Origin: UBA1367 sp040268355
GTDB taxonomy: Bacteria > Actinomycetota > Coriobacteriia > Coriobacteriales > Atopobiaceae
DNA length: 34,060 bases
Reading direction: 5' to 3'
NCBI GenBank assembly: GCA_040268355.1
Contig: JAWRIT010000088.1
Span: 1 to 34,060, forward strand
Each line of letters opens with the position of its first letter. Positions within the stretch are counted from its first letter, which is position 1. The position numbers were made by a program, and so were the translations under genes. Shown in pieces: positions 23,728 through 32,222 of the stretch. Below the pieces are notes generated by a model, which was given only the letters and a program-made list of their open reading frames with translations, was not told where the DNA came from and did no database searches.

Positions 23728-24927
23728 CTACGACCGGGCTTCGAGCAGCGCCACGAGCCGGTCGATGACCTGCATGGCAACCTGCGTCAATGGGAGCGTC
23801 TCCAGCTGCTCGACCCCGTCGCCGGCGACGAAGGCGACCCTGCTCGTATCGGCGCCAAAGGTGGAGTCGGCGCGAGAGACGTCGTTGGCCACGATGAGGT
23901 CACAGCCCTTGCGCGCGAGCTTGTCCTGCGCGTAGGCGATGGGATCCGACGTCTCCGCGGCAAAGCCGATGACGACGCGCTCCCCCTTTTGCGCGCTGAG
24001 CGTGGCGAGGATGTCGCGCGTCTCGACCAGTTCGATGGCATCCAGGCGCTCCACGCTCTTCTTGAGCTTGTGCGTGGCGGCCTGCCGCGGCCTGTAGTCG
24101 GCCACCGCCGCCGTGCAGATGGCGCCGTCGGCACCATCGAAGGCGGCCTGGCACTCCTCGAGCATCTCGGCGGCCGTCACGACATCGGTGCGCTCGACCC
24201 CTGCCGGCGTGTCGAGCGAGACCGGTCCCGAGACCAGCCGCACCCGTGCCCCGCGTCGTGCCGCCTCAGCCGCGATGGCATAGCCCATCTTTCCCGTCGA
24301 TGCGTTGGCGATGAAGCGCACCGCGTCGATGGGCTCGTGCGTCGGCCCCGCATTGATGACGATCGTCCGTCCGACCAGGTCCTGGTGGCGCGTGTACCGC
24401 CCGAGCAGCTCGCAGGCGCCATCCACGATCTGCTCGACCGACGCAAGCTTGCCCTCGCCGACATCTCCGCAGGCCAGAAGCCCCGTCTCGGGCATGACCA
24501 CCTGAAGGCCCCGCTCCCGCAGCACGGCGAGGTTGGCCTGTGTGGCGGGGTTTTTCCACATGCGAACGTTCATGGCCGGGGCGAGCAGCACCGGCACCTC
24601 GCAGGCGAGCAGCATCGTGGTCGCCGCGTCGTCGGCGATGCCGGCCGCCAACTTCGCCATGACGTTGGCTGTCGCCGGGCAGACGAGCGCGAGGTCCGCC
24701 CACTCGGAGAGCGAGATGTGCGCAATGGGGTCGTCGACCTGCTCGTAGAGGTCGACGAGCACCTGATGGTGCGTCAGCGCCTCGAAGGTGGTGGTCCCCA
24801 CGAAGCGGGTCGCGTCGGCGGTCATGGCCACACGCAGCTCATGGCCCAACCGCTGAAGGCCCCGCAGGACCTCGCAGGCCTTGTAGGCGGCGATGCCTCC
24901 GGTGACGACCAGTGCGATCCTACTCAT
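23728..24927 (-). CDS. coaBC: Bifunctional phosphopantothenoylcysteine decarboxylase/synthetase
   Basis: This 399-aa enzyme makes 4'-phosphopantetheine for coenzyme A. The N-terminal flavin-dependent decarboxylase (CoaC) has VVTGGIAAYKA, His70 in AHISL, PAMN (117-120) and ACGDVGEGK with Cys153. The C-terminal synthetase (CoaB, about 187-399) has NAGPTHEPIDAVRFI, STGKMG, AAVADYRP and KLKKS. Length and domain order are standard. The start overlaps the end of the zinc-ribbon gene by 8 bp, so the two are coupled. Confidence 0.94.
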   Translation of the reverse strand: MSRIALVVTGGIAAYKACEVLRGLQRLGHELRVAMTADATRFVGTTTFEALTHHQVLVDLYEQVDDPIAHISLSEWADLALVCPATANVMAKLAAGIADDAATTMLLACEVPVLLAPAMNVRMWKNPATQANLAVLRERGLQVVMPETGLLACGDVGEGKLASVEQIVDGACELLGRYTRHQDLVGRTIVINAGPTHEPIDAVRFIANASTGKMGYAIAAEAARRGARVRLVSGPVSLDTPAGVERTDVVTAAEMLEECQAAFDGADGAICTAAVADYRPRQAATHKLKKSVERLDAIELVETRDILATLSAQKGERVVIGFAAETSDPIAYAQDKLARKGCDLIVANDVSRADSTFGADTSRVAFVAGDGVEQLETLPLTQVAMQVIDRLVALLEARS

Positions 24928-25645
24928 CGGCCAACGCCCCCTCCGTCACGAGCATGCGATGGCAGTAGGGGCACTCGGTGACGAGCGGCCCGTGCATCAG
25001 CTCGTTGAAGACGCCCTGCTGCAGCTTGACCCGGCAGGTCGTCGGGACGTTGCCTCGCAGTCGCTCGACGGCGAGGCCGCCGAAGCGCTTGGCCGCCCGG
25101 GTGTAGGCGGCGCTGGACTGCTCGCTGATGTCCGCCACAACGCGCGTGCGCTCGTCCGCCAGCGTCCGGACCCGCGCCATGAGGTCGGCTGACGAGCGCT
25201 CGTAGGCGGCCTGCTGCGCCTCGCGCTCCTCTGCGAGCCTGCAGGCGAGGTCCTCGGCGTTCTGCTCGGCCTTCAGCAGGCGCTCGAGGTTGGCCTCGAG
25301 CACCCCGTGCTTGTACTCGAGCTTCTCCAGCTGCTTGGCCAGCGCGGTGAGGTGCGCCTCGAGGTCGCGGATGCCCCGGAAGTCCTGGGCGCGCTCGGCG
25401 GCCTCGCCCTGCACCTCGCTCACCCGCTCGGTGGTCTTCCTCTGTGCCGCCTCGTTGTCCTCAAGCTCCATCTCCGCATCCTTGCGCTGCCCGACGATCG
25501 CCTTGCGCTTTCCGGCAAGGTTGCGCTCGGCCGCGGCGATGGCGGAGAGCTTCTTCTGCTGCGGCATGGCCTTGAGCGTCGTGTTCAGCCGCATGAGCTC
25601 GAGATCGATCTCCTGCAGCCTGAGCAGTGCCTGCGTCTCCTTCAT
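24920..25645 (-). CDS. DUF164 coiled-coil protein with atypical zinc ribbon
   Basis: This 241-aa protein is a long N-terminal coiled coil (about 1-175, rich in Glu, Lys, Leu and Ala) followed by a C4-type zinc-ribbon (DUF164) domain. The usual two CxxC knuckles are reduced: Cys225 and Cys228 form the second pair in ECPYCHR, but only Cys204 (in PTTCRVKLQQG) remains of the first, with Pro at the expected position 201. Metal binding may therefore use three Cys plus another ligand, or be lost. The family is widespread and poorly understood, with possible nucleic-acid or secretion roles. It lies between the desulfurase gene and coaBC in a likely operon. Confidence 0.85.
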   Translation of the reverse strand: MKETQALLRLQEIDLELMRLNTTLKAMPQQKKLSAIAAAERNLAGKRKAIVGQRKDAEMELEDNEAAQRKTTERVSEVQGEAAERAQDFRGIRDLEAHLTALAKQLEKLEYKHGVLEANLERLLKAEQNAEDLACRLAEEREAQQAAYERSSADLMARVRTLADERTRVVADISEQSSAAYTRAAKRFGGLAVERLRGNVPTTCRVKLQQGVFNELMHGPLVTECPYCHRMLVTEGALADE

Positions 25646-25665
25646 GGGTGCCTCGTCTCCGTACC

Positions 25666-25680
25666 GGCGCCAACGGCGCC
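25666..25680 (-). other. Stem-loop between desulfurase and DUF164 genes
   Basis: Two GGCGCC palindromes (25666-25671 and 25675-25680) form a 6-bp stem with a 3-nt loop, directly after the desulfurase stop and about 20 nt before the DUF164 start. It could be an attenuator, processing site or weak terminator. Confidence 0.35.
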
Positions 25681-25682
25681 AC

Positions 25683-26873
25683 TCACTGTCCGTCTTTCGG
25701 TCTTCGTGCTGTCACCACATCGACGAGCGCCGCCGCGAAGCCCCGCAGCTCCTCCTCCGACACCCGTTCGTCAAAGCTGACCCGCAGGCTGCAAAGCGCC
25801 TCGTTGCGCGGGACGCCCATCGCCAGCAGCACATGGCTTGCGTCGAGCGAGCCGGACGAGCAGGCCGAGGCAGCCGAGACCTCATAGCCCGCCTGGTCGC
25901 AGGCGAGCACGAGCGTCTCGGAGTCCACGCCATCGACGAGGACGGAGACGATGCCCGGCAGACGTCCCTGCCAGTCGAGCCGTTCGTAGGGCACCGTCGC
26001 CGCGATCCCGCAGTCGGCATCGAGCAGTGCGGCAACGAGACGGCGGGCACGCGAGCGGACCAGCCGTGCGCGCTCGTCGCGATGCGCGCAGCAATCCCGT
26101 GCGACGGCCGCGAAGGCGAGCGCACCACGCACGTCCTGCGTGCCGGCGCGTCGGCCCCACTCCTGCCCACCACCGAAGCTCTGGGGGCGCAGCCGCACCC
26201 GCGAACGGCAGACGAGGGCTCCGACGCCCACCGGTCCGCCTATCTTGTGCGCGGCGACGCTCACGGCGTCGACCTCCGCAAGCCGCAGCTCCACGCGTCC
26301 GAAGGCCTGGACCGCATCGGTGTGCATGAGGGCTCCCGCCCCGTGGGCGACACGTGCGACCTCGTCTATGGGTTGAATCACGCCCGTCTCGTTGTTCGCG
26401 CTCATGAGCGAGACGAGCGCGCAGGTCTCGTCCGCATGACGGGCCACCTCGGCCGCCCTGACCACCCCGTCGCGATCGGGACGGGCCAGCTCGACCTCGA
26501 AGCCGCGAGCGCGCAGTGCCGGCAGCACGTCGAGCACGGAGTCGTGCTCGATGGCGGACGCGACGACCTTGGTGCGCCGACGGTCCGCCTGGCGGGCGCC
26601 CTCGGCAAGGCCGAGCAGCGCGAGGTTGTTGGACTCGGTCCCACCCGAGGTGAAGGTCACGTCCTGCGGACGGAAGCCCCCACCCAGACACGCGACCAAC
26701 TCCCTGCGCGCGCCGTCGAGCGCACGGGCGGCCGCACGGCCCATCGTGTGCAGCGAGTTGGGGTTGGCGCCCGCGTAGGGCTGACGCTCGTACTCGTCGG
26801 CCGCCGCTCGGGCGGCCTCACTCAGCGGGGAGGACGCCGCATGATCGAGGTAGACGAAGCCACCCGTTCCCAT
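25683..26873 (-). CDS. Cysteine desulfurase, NifS/IscS family
   Basis: This 396-aa PLP enzyme takes sulfur from cysteine as a persulfide for Fe-S clusters or tRNA thiolation. It shows YLDHAASSPLSEA, FTSGGTESNN, the internal aldimine Lys210 in AAHKIGGPVGVGAL, and the active-site Cys338 in SACSSGS. The short loop around the Cys is IscS/NifS (group I)-like rather than SufS-like. No scaffold (IscU/SufU) or thiolase partner gene such as mnmA follows, so the acceptor is unknown. The start is 3 bp after the rpe stop with GGGAGGG upstream. Confidence 0.92.
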   Translation of the reverse strand: MGTGGFVYLDHAASSPLSEAARAAADEYERQPYAGANPNSLHTMGRAAARALDGARRELVACLGGGFRPQDVTFTSGGTESNNLALLGLAEGARQADRRRTKVVASAIEHDSVLDVLPALRARGFEVELARPDRDGVVRAAEVARHADETCALVSLMSANNETGVIQPIDEVARVAHGAGALMHTDAVQAFGRVELRLAEVDAVSVAAHKIGGPVGVGALVCRSRVRLRPQSFGGGQEWGRRAGTQDVRGALAFAAVARDCCAHRDERARLVRSRARRLVAALLDADCGIAATVPYERLDWQGRLPGIVSVLVDGVDSETLVLACDQAGYEVSAASACSSGSLDASHVLLAMGVPRNEALCSLRVSFDERVSEEELRGFAAALVDVVTARRPKDGQ

Positions 26874-26876
26874 ACG

Positions 26877-27554
26877 CTATGCCCTCCCCATGCGGCCACG
26901 CTCGCCCGCCTGGCGGATCTCGTCGATCGCGCGGGCCGGGTCCGCCGCGCCGAAGATCGAGCTGCCGGCCACCAGCACGGTGGCGCCGCTGCGCACGATG
27001 CGCTCGGCGTTGCCTGCCCCGACGCCCCCATCGACCTCGATGAGGGGCGACACGCCATGCTCGTCGGCGAGCGCGCGGACGCGCCGCAGCTTCTCATGGG
27101 TTCCCTCGATGAAGCGCTGGCCGCCAAAGCCAGGGTTCACTGACATGACCAGCACCAGGTCGACCTCGTCGATCAGGCACTCCAGCACCGAGGTTGGCGT
27201 GGCGGGGTTGAGCGCGATGCCCGCCTTGGCGCCATGCTCCTTGATGGCCGCGACCGTGCGCGCGGCATGAAGCTGCGCCTCGTAGTGGAAGGTCAGGATG
27301 TCCGCCCCGGCCTCGAGGTAACGCAGGTAGCGCCGGTCCGGGTCGCTGATCATGAGGTGCACGTCGAGGGGAAGCTCGCAGACGTCCTTGACGCGCCTGA
27401 GCAGGTCGGGCCCAAACGAGAGGTTGGGGACAAAGACGCCGTCCATGACGTCGAAGTGCACGTAATCGGCCGTGCGTATCGAGGACAGCGCCTCGCCAAG
27501 CCTGAGGTAGTCCGCCGCAAGGATCGATGGAGCGATGCGCACGTCGTCAAGCAT
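26877..27554 (-). CDS. rpe: Ribulose-phosphate 3-epimerase
   Basis: This 225-aa TIM-barrel enzyme interconverts D-ribulose 5-phosphate and D-xylulose 5-phosphate in the pentose phosphate pathway. Metal and catalytic motifs are complete: IAPSILAADY, VHFDVMDGVFVPN, LDVHLMI, MSVNPGFGGQ and IEVDGGVGAGN, with VLVAGSSIFG for phosphate binding. AGGGG precedes the ATG. It heads the rpe-desulfurase-DUF164-coaBC group after a 122-bp gap with a hairpin, so its promoter is probably in that gap. Confidence 0.95.
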   Translation of the reverse strand: MLDDVRIAPSILAADYLRLGEALSSIRTADYVHFDVMDGVFVPNLSFGPDLLRRVKDVCELPLDVHLMISDPDRRYLRYLEAGADILTFHYEAQLHAARTVAAIKEHGAKAGIALNPATPTSVLECLIDEVDLVLVMSVNPGFGGQRFIEGTHEKLRRVRALADEHGVSPLIEVDGGVGAGNAERIVRSGATVLVAGSSIFGAADPARAIDEIRQAGERGRMGRA

Positions 27555-27599
27555 GTGGTTCCCCTATTCGCTTTACCCCGTCGGCGCAGGCGTGACGCG

Positions 27600-27630
27600 G
27601 CCGGACGGAACGGTTCGTCTGTGGTCCGGC
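27600..27630 (-). terminator. Hairpin after plsY
   Basis: GCCGGAC (27600-27606) and GTCCGGC (27624-27630) form a 7-bp stem, with a small GAAC/GTTC pairing inside the loop. It lies about 45 bp after the plsY stop on the minus strand, in the 122-bp gap before rpe, and is a reasonable terminator for the cmk-to-plsY run. No T-tract is present. Confidence 0.45.
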
Positions 27631-27676
27631 GAGCGTGCCGCCGGCGACCCAACAGGATATCAGATGCGCCGCGCCT

Positions 27677-28327
27677 TCACTTCTTGTGCAGCGTGAACCT
27701 GCGCTCGGTGCCGGCGCGCAGACGCGCGATGTTCTCCCGATGAGACCAGATCACCACGATGCCGACGACGATGGTGGGGATCAGTGCCTCCGGCGTGAAG
27801 CCAAGGATGAAGGCCCAGCTCGGAAGGGCGACCGCCGCGCAGACGGAGCCAAGGGACACATATCCGGTAGGAAGCGTCACCAGCAGGAACACGAGCAGGG
27901 AAAGCAACGCGTCCGGCCAGCAGAGGCCCAGGCCCGCCCCCAACCCGACCGCGATGCCCTTGCCGCCATGAAAGCCCAGATACGGAGAGAACACGTGCCC
28001 GCAGACGCAGGCGGCCCAGACGAGGGCGGCGCTCCACCCGTACGCCGCCTGCGGCTCGGTCAGCGCCCACTGCCCGCCCAGGCACAGCTGCGCCACCACG
28101 AGCCTGCCAAGCAGCACGCAGACGGTCCCCTTGAGCACGTCAAGCGCGAAGGTGATCGCGGCGGCGCCACCGCTCACCGACCGGGCGACATTGGTCATGC
28201 CGATGTTGCCCGACCCGACCTTTCGTACGTCGACGCCATACGCCTTGGCCACGAGCAGGCCAAAGGGGATGCCGCACACAGCGTAGGCGACGGCCATGCA
28301 ACAGATGGTCACCACAAGCGGACTCAT
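27677..28327 (-). CDS. plsY: Acyl-phosphate:glycerol-3-phosphate acyltransferase PlsY
   Basis: This 216-aa membrane enzyme transfers an acyl group from acyl-phosphate to glycerol-3-phosphate, the first step of phospholipid synthesis. The three family motifs are visible: GSGNIGMTNVAR (38-49), FHGGKGIAV (119-127) and the C-terminal IWSHRENIARLRAGTERRF. Five or so transmembrane helices are seen. Its ATG overlaps the der stop (der ends at 28324), so the two are coupled. The gpsA gene that often follows plsY is not here. PlsC for the next acylation step is encoded upstream in the same run. Confidence 0.95.
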   Translation of the reverse strand: MSPLVVTICCMAVAYAVCGIPFGLLVAKAYGVDVRKVGSGNIGMTNVARSVSGGAAAITFALDVLKGTVCVLLGRLVVAQLCLGGQWALTEPQAAYGWSAALVWAACVCGHVFSPYLGFHGGKGIAVGLGAGLGLCWPDALLSLLVFLLVTLPTGYVSLGSVCAAVALPSWAFILGFTPEALIPTIVVGIVVIWSHRENIARLRAGTERRFTLHKK

Positions 28328-29649
28328 GCCTTCTCGTCCTTTCGACGAAACCTCAGCCTCACGGGCGTCCCCTCAAGGTCGAACGCCTCGCGCAGGCGAT
28401 TCTCCAGATAGCGCTCGTAGTTGTCATCAACGAGGTCGGGCGCGTTGCAAAAGAACGTGAAGACCGGCGGGCGCGTGCCGGTCTGCGTGGCATATTGCAG
28501 GCGCAGGCGGCGCTTGCCCGAGGTGGCGGTGTGGCCACTCTCGCGCAGGTCCCCCAGAAAGTTGTTGAGCTGCGAGGTCTTGATCGTGCTCGCATGCGTC
28601 TCGGCGACGCGGACGGTCGTGGCGAGCACCCGGTCGATGGCGCGCCCGGTAAGGGCCGAGGTGGTGATCGCCGGCGCCCAGGTCGCGAAGGTCATCCGCT
28701 TGGCGAGCGAGTCCATGATGTCCTGGCGCTGACGGGCGTCCGCAACGAGGTCCCACTTGTTGAGGACGATGACCAGGGCGCAGCCACGGTCGATCGCCAT
28801 GCCGGCGAGCTTCTGGTCCTGCTCCGTGAGCCCCACCGAGCAATCCACCACCAGAAGGGCGACCTCGGCCCTGTCCATCGCCTGCAGGCCCCGAACGAGG
28901 CTGTAGTACTCGACGTCCTCGTGCACCTGGGTCTTCTTGCGCATGCCGGCGGTGTCCACCAGGCGGATCGTGTGGTCCTTCCAGCGCACGACCGTGTCGA
29001 TGGCGTCACGCGTGGTGCCCGCCACCTCGGAGACGATGGAGCGGTTCTTCCCAGAGAGCCGATTGACCAGCGAGGACTTCCCGACGTTGGGCCGCCCGAT
29101 GATCGCCACCGGCAGGGCGTCATCCACCTCCTGCGGCTCGTCAACCTCCTCGGGCAAGACCGCCACGATGGCGTCGAGCAGATCCCCCGTGCCGTGGCCA
29201 TGGCCCGCCGAGATCGCCCGTGGCTCGCCCACGCCCAGCGAGTAGTACCCCCAGGTCTCAAGGTCGAGCGAGGGGTCGTCGAGCTTGTTGACGCACAGGA
29301 AGATCGGCTTGTTGGCCGCGCGCACGACACGCGCCACCTCTTCGTCCTCGTCGGTCGTGCCCACCGTCCCGTCGACGACGAACACGATGACGTCCGCCTC
29401 GTCGCAGGCCGCCAGCGCCTGCTCGCGAATATGCGGGGCAAAGGTGTCCTTGCTCTTGACGGACTCGATGCCACCGGTGTCGATGAGCACGAACTCGCGA
29501 CCGTTCCAGTCGGTCGTATGGTAGGAGCGGTCTCTCGTCACGCCCCGGGACTCGTGCACGATGGCGTCACGGTGCTCCGCCAGACGGTTCACCAACGTCG
29601 ACTTGCCGACGTTGGGGCGTCCGACGACGGCCACTATGGGCTTGGGCAT
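28324..29649 (-). CDS. der: Ribosome biogenesis GTPase Der (EngA)
   Basis: This 441-aa protein has two tandem GTPase domains, needed for maturation of the large ribosomal subunit, and a C-terminal KH-like domain (about 355-441). G1 motifs are GRPNVGKST (10-18) and GRPNVGKSS (185-193), G3 motifs DTGG and DTAG, and G4 motifs NKLD (121-124) and NKWD (297-300). Everything expected is intact. GAGAGGAAG precedes the ATG. It follows the lipoprotein gene after 72 bp. Confidence 0.96.
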   Translation of the reverse strand: MPKPIVAVVGRPNVGKSTLVNRLAEHRDAIVHESRGVTRDRSYHTTDWNGREFVLIDTGGIESVKSKDTFAPHIREQALAACDEADVIVFVVDGTVGTTDEDEEVARVVRAANKPIFLCVNKLDDPSLDLETWGYYSLGVGEPRAISAGHGHGTGDLLDAIVAVLPEEVDEPQEVDDALPVAIIGRPNVGKSSLVNRLSGKNRSIVSEVAGTTRDAIDTVVRWKDHTIRLVDTAGMRKKTQVHEDVEYYSLVRGLQAMDRAEVALLVVDCSVGLTEQDQKLAGMAIDRGCALVIVLNKWDLVADARQRQDIMDSLAKRMTFATWAPAITTSALTGRAIDRVLATTVRVAETHASTIKTSQLNNFLGDLRESGHTATSGKRRLRLQYATQTGTRPPVFTFFCNAPDLVDDNYERYLENRLREAFDLEGTPVRLRFRRKDEKA

Positions 29650-29721
29650 GGGCTTCCTCTCAATGCTTCCGTGCGTGCGGTGGGGTGCGTGTGGCAGGGC
29701 CTTGGTGCCGCCACGTCCCTG

Positions 29722-30756
29722 CTATGGCGAGGCGGTTGTGGCACCTGCGCCCGACTCTTCCGTGCTCTGAAGCGAGTAAGTGGCCCCTGTCGTCGACGTG
29801 TCGGTCGTGTTCGCGTCAGAGCCCTCTCCTGGATCAGGCTCGTTCGTGCCTGGGTCTGTCGTGCCCGGGTCGGGCGGGGTCGTGCCGCCGGTGTCGCCGC
29901 CGCCACCGCCCGTGTCGTCGCCGGGCGGCTCGGTGGTGCCACCCGAGCCACCGCCCGTGTCGTCGGAGCCGCCTCCCGTGCCACCGGAGTCGTCACTGCC
30001 GCCGCCACCTCCGCCGGTCGACCCGCCGGAGTCGTCACCGCCCGTGTTGGATCCCCCGCCGTTCTCCCAGGAGTTGTCGTCCTGGGGAACGTAGTCGTCC
30101 GTCGGGACCTCGTCGTAGGTGTAGTACTCCTCGAACTGGGTGGGACTCATGGTCTGGCCCTCGTCGATGGTCTCGTCCTGGTCCTCGCCACGCATCGACT
30201 CCACCACATCGAGCCATTCGTCGGCACCGCAGCCGGCATAGCACAGGCCGTAGCGCTCGTCGCCGTCGCCCGAGAGCACGGCGACGTTCAACTCCTCGTT
30301 GACGGAGAGGTAGTAGGTGACGACCTCGTCGTCATCGGTGTTGTCCTCCCAAGGGCTGGAAAGGCGGAAGGTGACCGAGGTGGTGCCCTCGCGCTTGCCC
30401 TTGAAGCAGAACACGGTAAGCCGGGTAAGGATCGGCTCGCCCTTCTCGTCGAGCGGCGGGTCCCCGTAGGCCTCCTGCGAGGGGGTCACCACGCGATATC
30501 CCACAAAGCCGACGATGTCGTCATCGGCCACGTTGCACGTCCACGAGACGGTGTTGTCGTTCAAGAACGGGAACGCGAAGAGCATCCGCGGGTAGTGTTC
30601 GCGATCTCCCGTCGACTCGCTCAGGGAGCCCTTGAAGACGCTCTCCTGGCCCTCGACGTCCGACGGCTGCTGCCCGGAGCGGGAGCAGCCCATGATGCCA
30701 AACAGCAGGGCGAGCGCCACACAGCACGCCACAGGTGCGAGAGTCGCTCTTCTCAT
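29722..30756 (-). CDS. Lipoprotein with Gly/Asp/Ser low-complexity tail
   Basis: This 344-aa protein of unknown function starts with a signal peptide (MRRATLAPVACCVALALLFG) and a lipobox IMGC, giving lipidated Cys24. A folded part (about 40-215) has four further Cys (74, 117, 172, 176), the last two in CYAGC, which could form disulfides. Residues about 231-312 are a low-complexity linker of GGG, DDSGG, DDTGG and PDPGTTDPGT units, ending in a short Thr/Ser/Ala tail without LPXTG. I chose the ATG at 30756 because it alone gives a signal peptide and follows GGGGAGG. It has its own promoter inside the end of the preceding radical SAM gene and separates that gene from der. Confidence 0.82.
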   Translation of the reverse strand: MRRATLAPVACCVALALLFGIMGCSRSGQQPSDVEGQESVFKGSLSESTGDREHYPRMLFAFPFLNDNTVSWTCNVADDDIVGFVGYRVVTPSQEAYGDPPLDEKGEPILTRLTVFCFKGKREGTTSVTFRLSSPWEDNTDDDEVVTYYLSVNEELNVAVLSGDGDERYGLCYAGCGADEWLDVVESMRGEDQDETIDEGQTMSPTQFEEYYTYDEVPTDDYVPQDDNSWENGGGSNTGGDDSGGSTGGGGGGSDDSGGTGGGSDDTGGGSGGTTEPPGDDTGGGGGDTGGTTPPDPGTTDPGTNEPDPGEGSDANTTDTSTTGATYSLQSTEESGAGATTASP

Positions 30757-30796
30757 TGTTGTCTCTACCTCCCCGAAAGGGTCACAGATGTGCTCT

Positions 30797-32218
30797 CTAT
30801 TGTAGGGGAAAGCCCACGGCGACACAAAGCGCACGCACGACGTCGGGAGGCGTGGTTTGGGAGACGCACACGCGCGCGCCGCGCCGCTCGAGCTCGGCCA
30901 CCAGGTGCGCACGCGTGTCGCCATCCAGGGTCACCGCGTCGAAGTTGAACATCACCTCGGGAAGGACCACCATCTTGCCGTGCAGGTCGTCCGGTAGCTG
31001 CGCCAGCAGGTCGCAGGAGACGATGAGCCCCGTCACGTTGACGTCGCCGCCGTAGTAGTCGTTGCGCACGGCAAAGGGCGCGACGCGGGCCCGTTCGTCC
31101 CCGCTTGCCGCGCGCCATCCCTCGCAGAAGGACTGGAGGGCACCCTGGGCCGCCTCGCCGCACACGAGCAGCACGTCCAGCTCGCTCCGTCGCAGCTCGG
31201 CGTGCAGGGCCCCAAGGAGCGCGGCGTCCTCGGAGCAGAGCTGGTCCGCGTCGTCGAGGAAGCTCCGCAGCATGCCGATGCCGTCGTAGAACTGCGGGAA
31301 GCCGTCATAGGTCTCGGCGGGAGGAACCGGGAGCCGCGCGTTGAGGTAGAACTCGTCCGAGAGCTGGAAGCGGGTCATGCCCCAGCGCTCGCGCGCGCGG
31401 CACTGGTAGGGCTCGAGGAGGGCGACCACCTCGCGCGAGTCCTCGACGCTCTCGGAGTAGGAGGACGAGAAGCGCCGCGAGAAGCGGGTGTAGCCCATGG
31501 GAACCAGCGCCAGCGAGGTGAACGAGTCGTGCCGCTCGACCCAGTCGAGCGTGCGGCGCAGCTCGTCGCCGTCGTTGATGCCCCTGCAGAGCACGATCTG
31601 CCCGTGGATCTCAAGGCCCGCCTCCAGCAGGCGCTCCAGCACCTCTATGCCACGCGGGGCGTTGCGCCCGATGAGACTCTTACGGACCTCGGGCGAGATG
31701 GCGTGCAGCGACACGTTCATCGGTTCGAGGCGACAGCTGATGATGCGCTCCACCTCGTCGTCGGAGATGTTGGTCAGCGTCACGAAGTTGCCCTGAAGAA
31801 ACGACAGGCGATAGTCGTCGTCGCGCAGCATGAGCGAGGCGCGGGCGTCGGCGGGAAGCATGGACATGAAGCAGAATTGGCAGTTGTTCACACAGGTGCG
31901 AATGCCGTCGAACAGCACGTCGGTGAAGTCGATGCCCCAGTCCTGCCCGGGCTCGCGAACGAGCGTGGCGGCATAGGACTCATCGTCTGCGGGAACGAAG
32001 ACCACCAGCTCCGCCACCTCGCCGTCCGCCTCCCACCGCCAGTCGATGATGTCGCGCAGCGGCCGGCCGTTGACGGCGTCGATGCGCATGCCCGGCTCGA
32101 CGCCGGCGTCGTCGGCCGGGCTGCCGGGCTCGACCTGCGCGACCCATGCGCCAAGGACCTGCGGCTTGGTCGATGCGTAGTCCGCCCGACCCTTGTCGCG
32201 CGCATCCGGCGTGGACAT
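30797..32218 (-). CDS. PDZ-radical SAM protein, DUF512 family
   Basis: This 473-aa protein has an N-terminal PDZ-like domain (about 20-90, with SPADDAGVEPGMRIDAVNGRP), then a radical SAM core with the [4Fe-4S] motif CVNNCQFC (Cys109, Cys113, Cys116), and a C-terminal DUF512 domain ending in a region (EVMFNFDAVTLDG) typical of the family. Members occur widely in Clostridia and Actinobacteria, often next to der, but their reaction is not established to my knowledge. I start it at the ATG at 32218, 4 bp after the ispH stop and preceded by GGGGGAG; longer in-frame starts lie within ispH. Confidence 0.9.
   Translation of the reverse strand: MSTPDARDKGRADYASTKPQVLGAWVAQVEPGSPADDAGVEPGMRIDAVNGRPLRDIIDWRWEADGEVAELVVFVPADDESYAATLVREPGQDWGIDFTDVLFDGIRTCVNNCQFCFMSMLPADARASLMLRDDDYRLSFLQGNFVTLTNISDDEVERIISCRLEPMNVSLHAISPEVRKSLIGRNAPRGIEVLERLLEAGLEIHGQIVLCRGINDGDELRRTLDWVERHDSFTSLALVPMGYTRFSRRFSSSYSESVEDSREVVALLEPYQCRARERWGMTRFQLSDEFYLNARLPVPPAETYDGFPQFYDGIGMLRSFLDDADQLCSEDAALLGALHAELRRSELDVLLVCGEAAQGALQSFCEGWRAASGDERARVAPFAVRNDYYGGDVNVTGLIVSCDLLAQLPDDLHGKMVVLPEVMFNFDAVTLDGDTRAHLVAELERRGARVCVSQTTPPDVVRALCVAVGFPLQ
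30799..30827 (-). promoter_or_regulatory. Promoter for the lipoprotein gene
   Basis: On the minus strand, TTGTGT (30822-30827) and TACAAT (30799-30804) are separated by exactly 17 bp, with the -10 matching the consensus at five of six bases. The site overlaps the last codons of the radical SAM gene and lies about 43 bp before the lipoprotein ATG. Confidence 0.6.
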
Positions 32219-32222
32219 GGGA

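Noticed and set aside
29821..30066. Repetitive DNA that could be mistaken for a CRISPR array or minisatellite
   Set aside because: The repeats are short codon blocks for a Gly/Asp/Ser linker within a continuous reading frame, without regular spacers.
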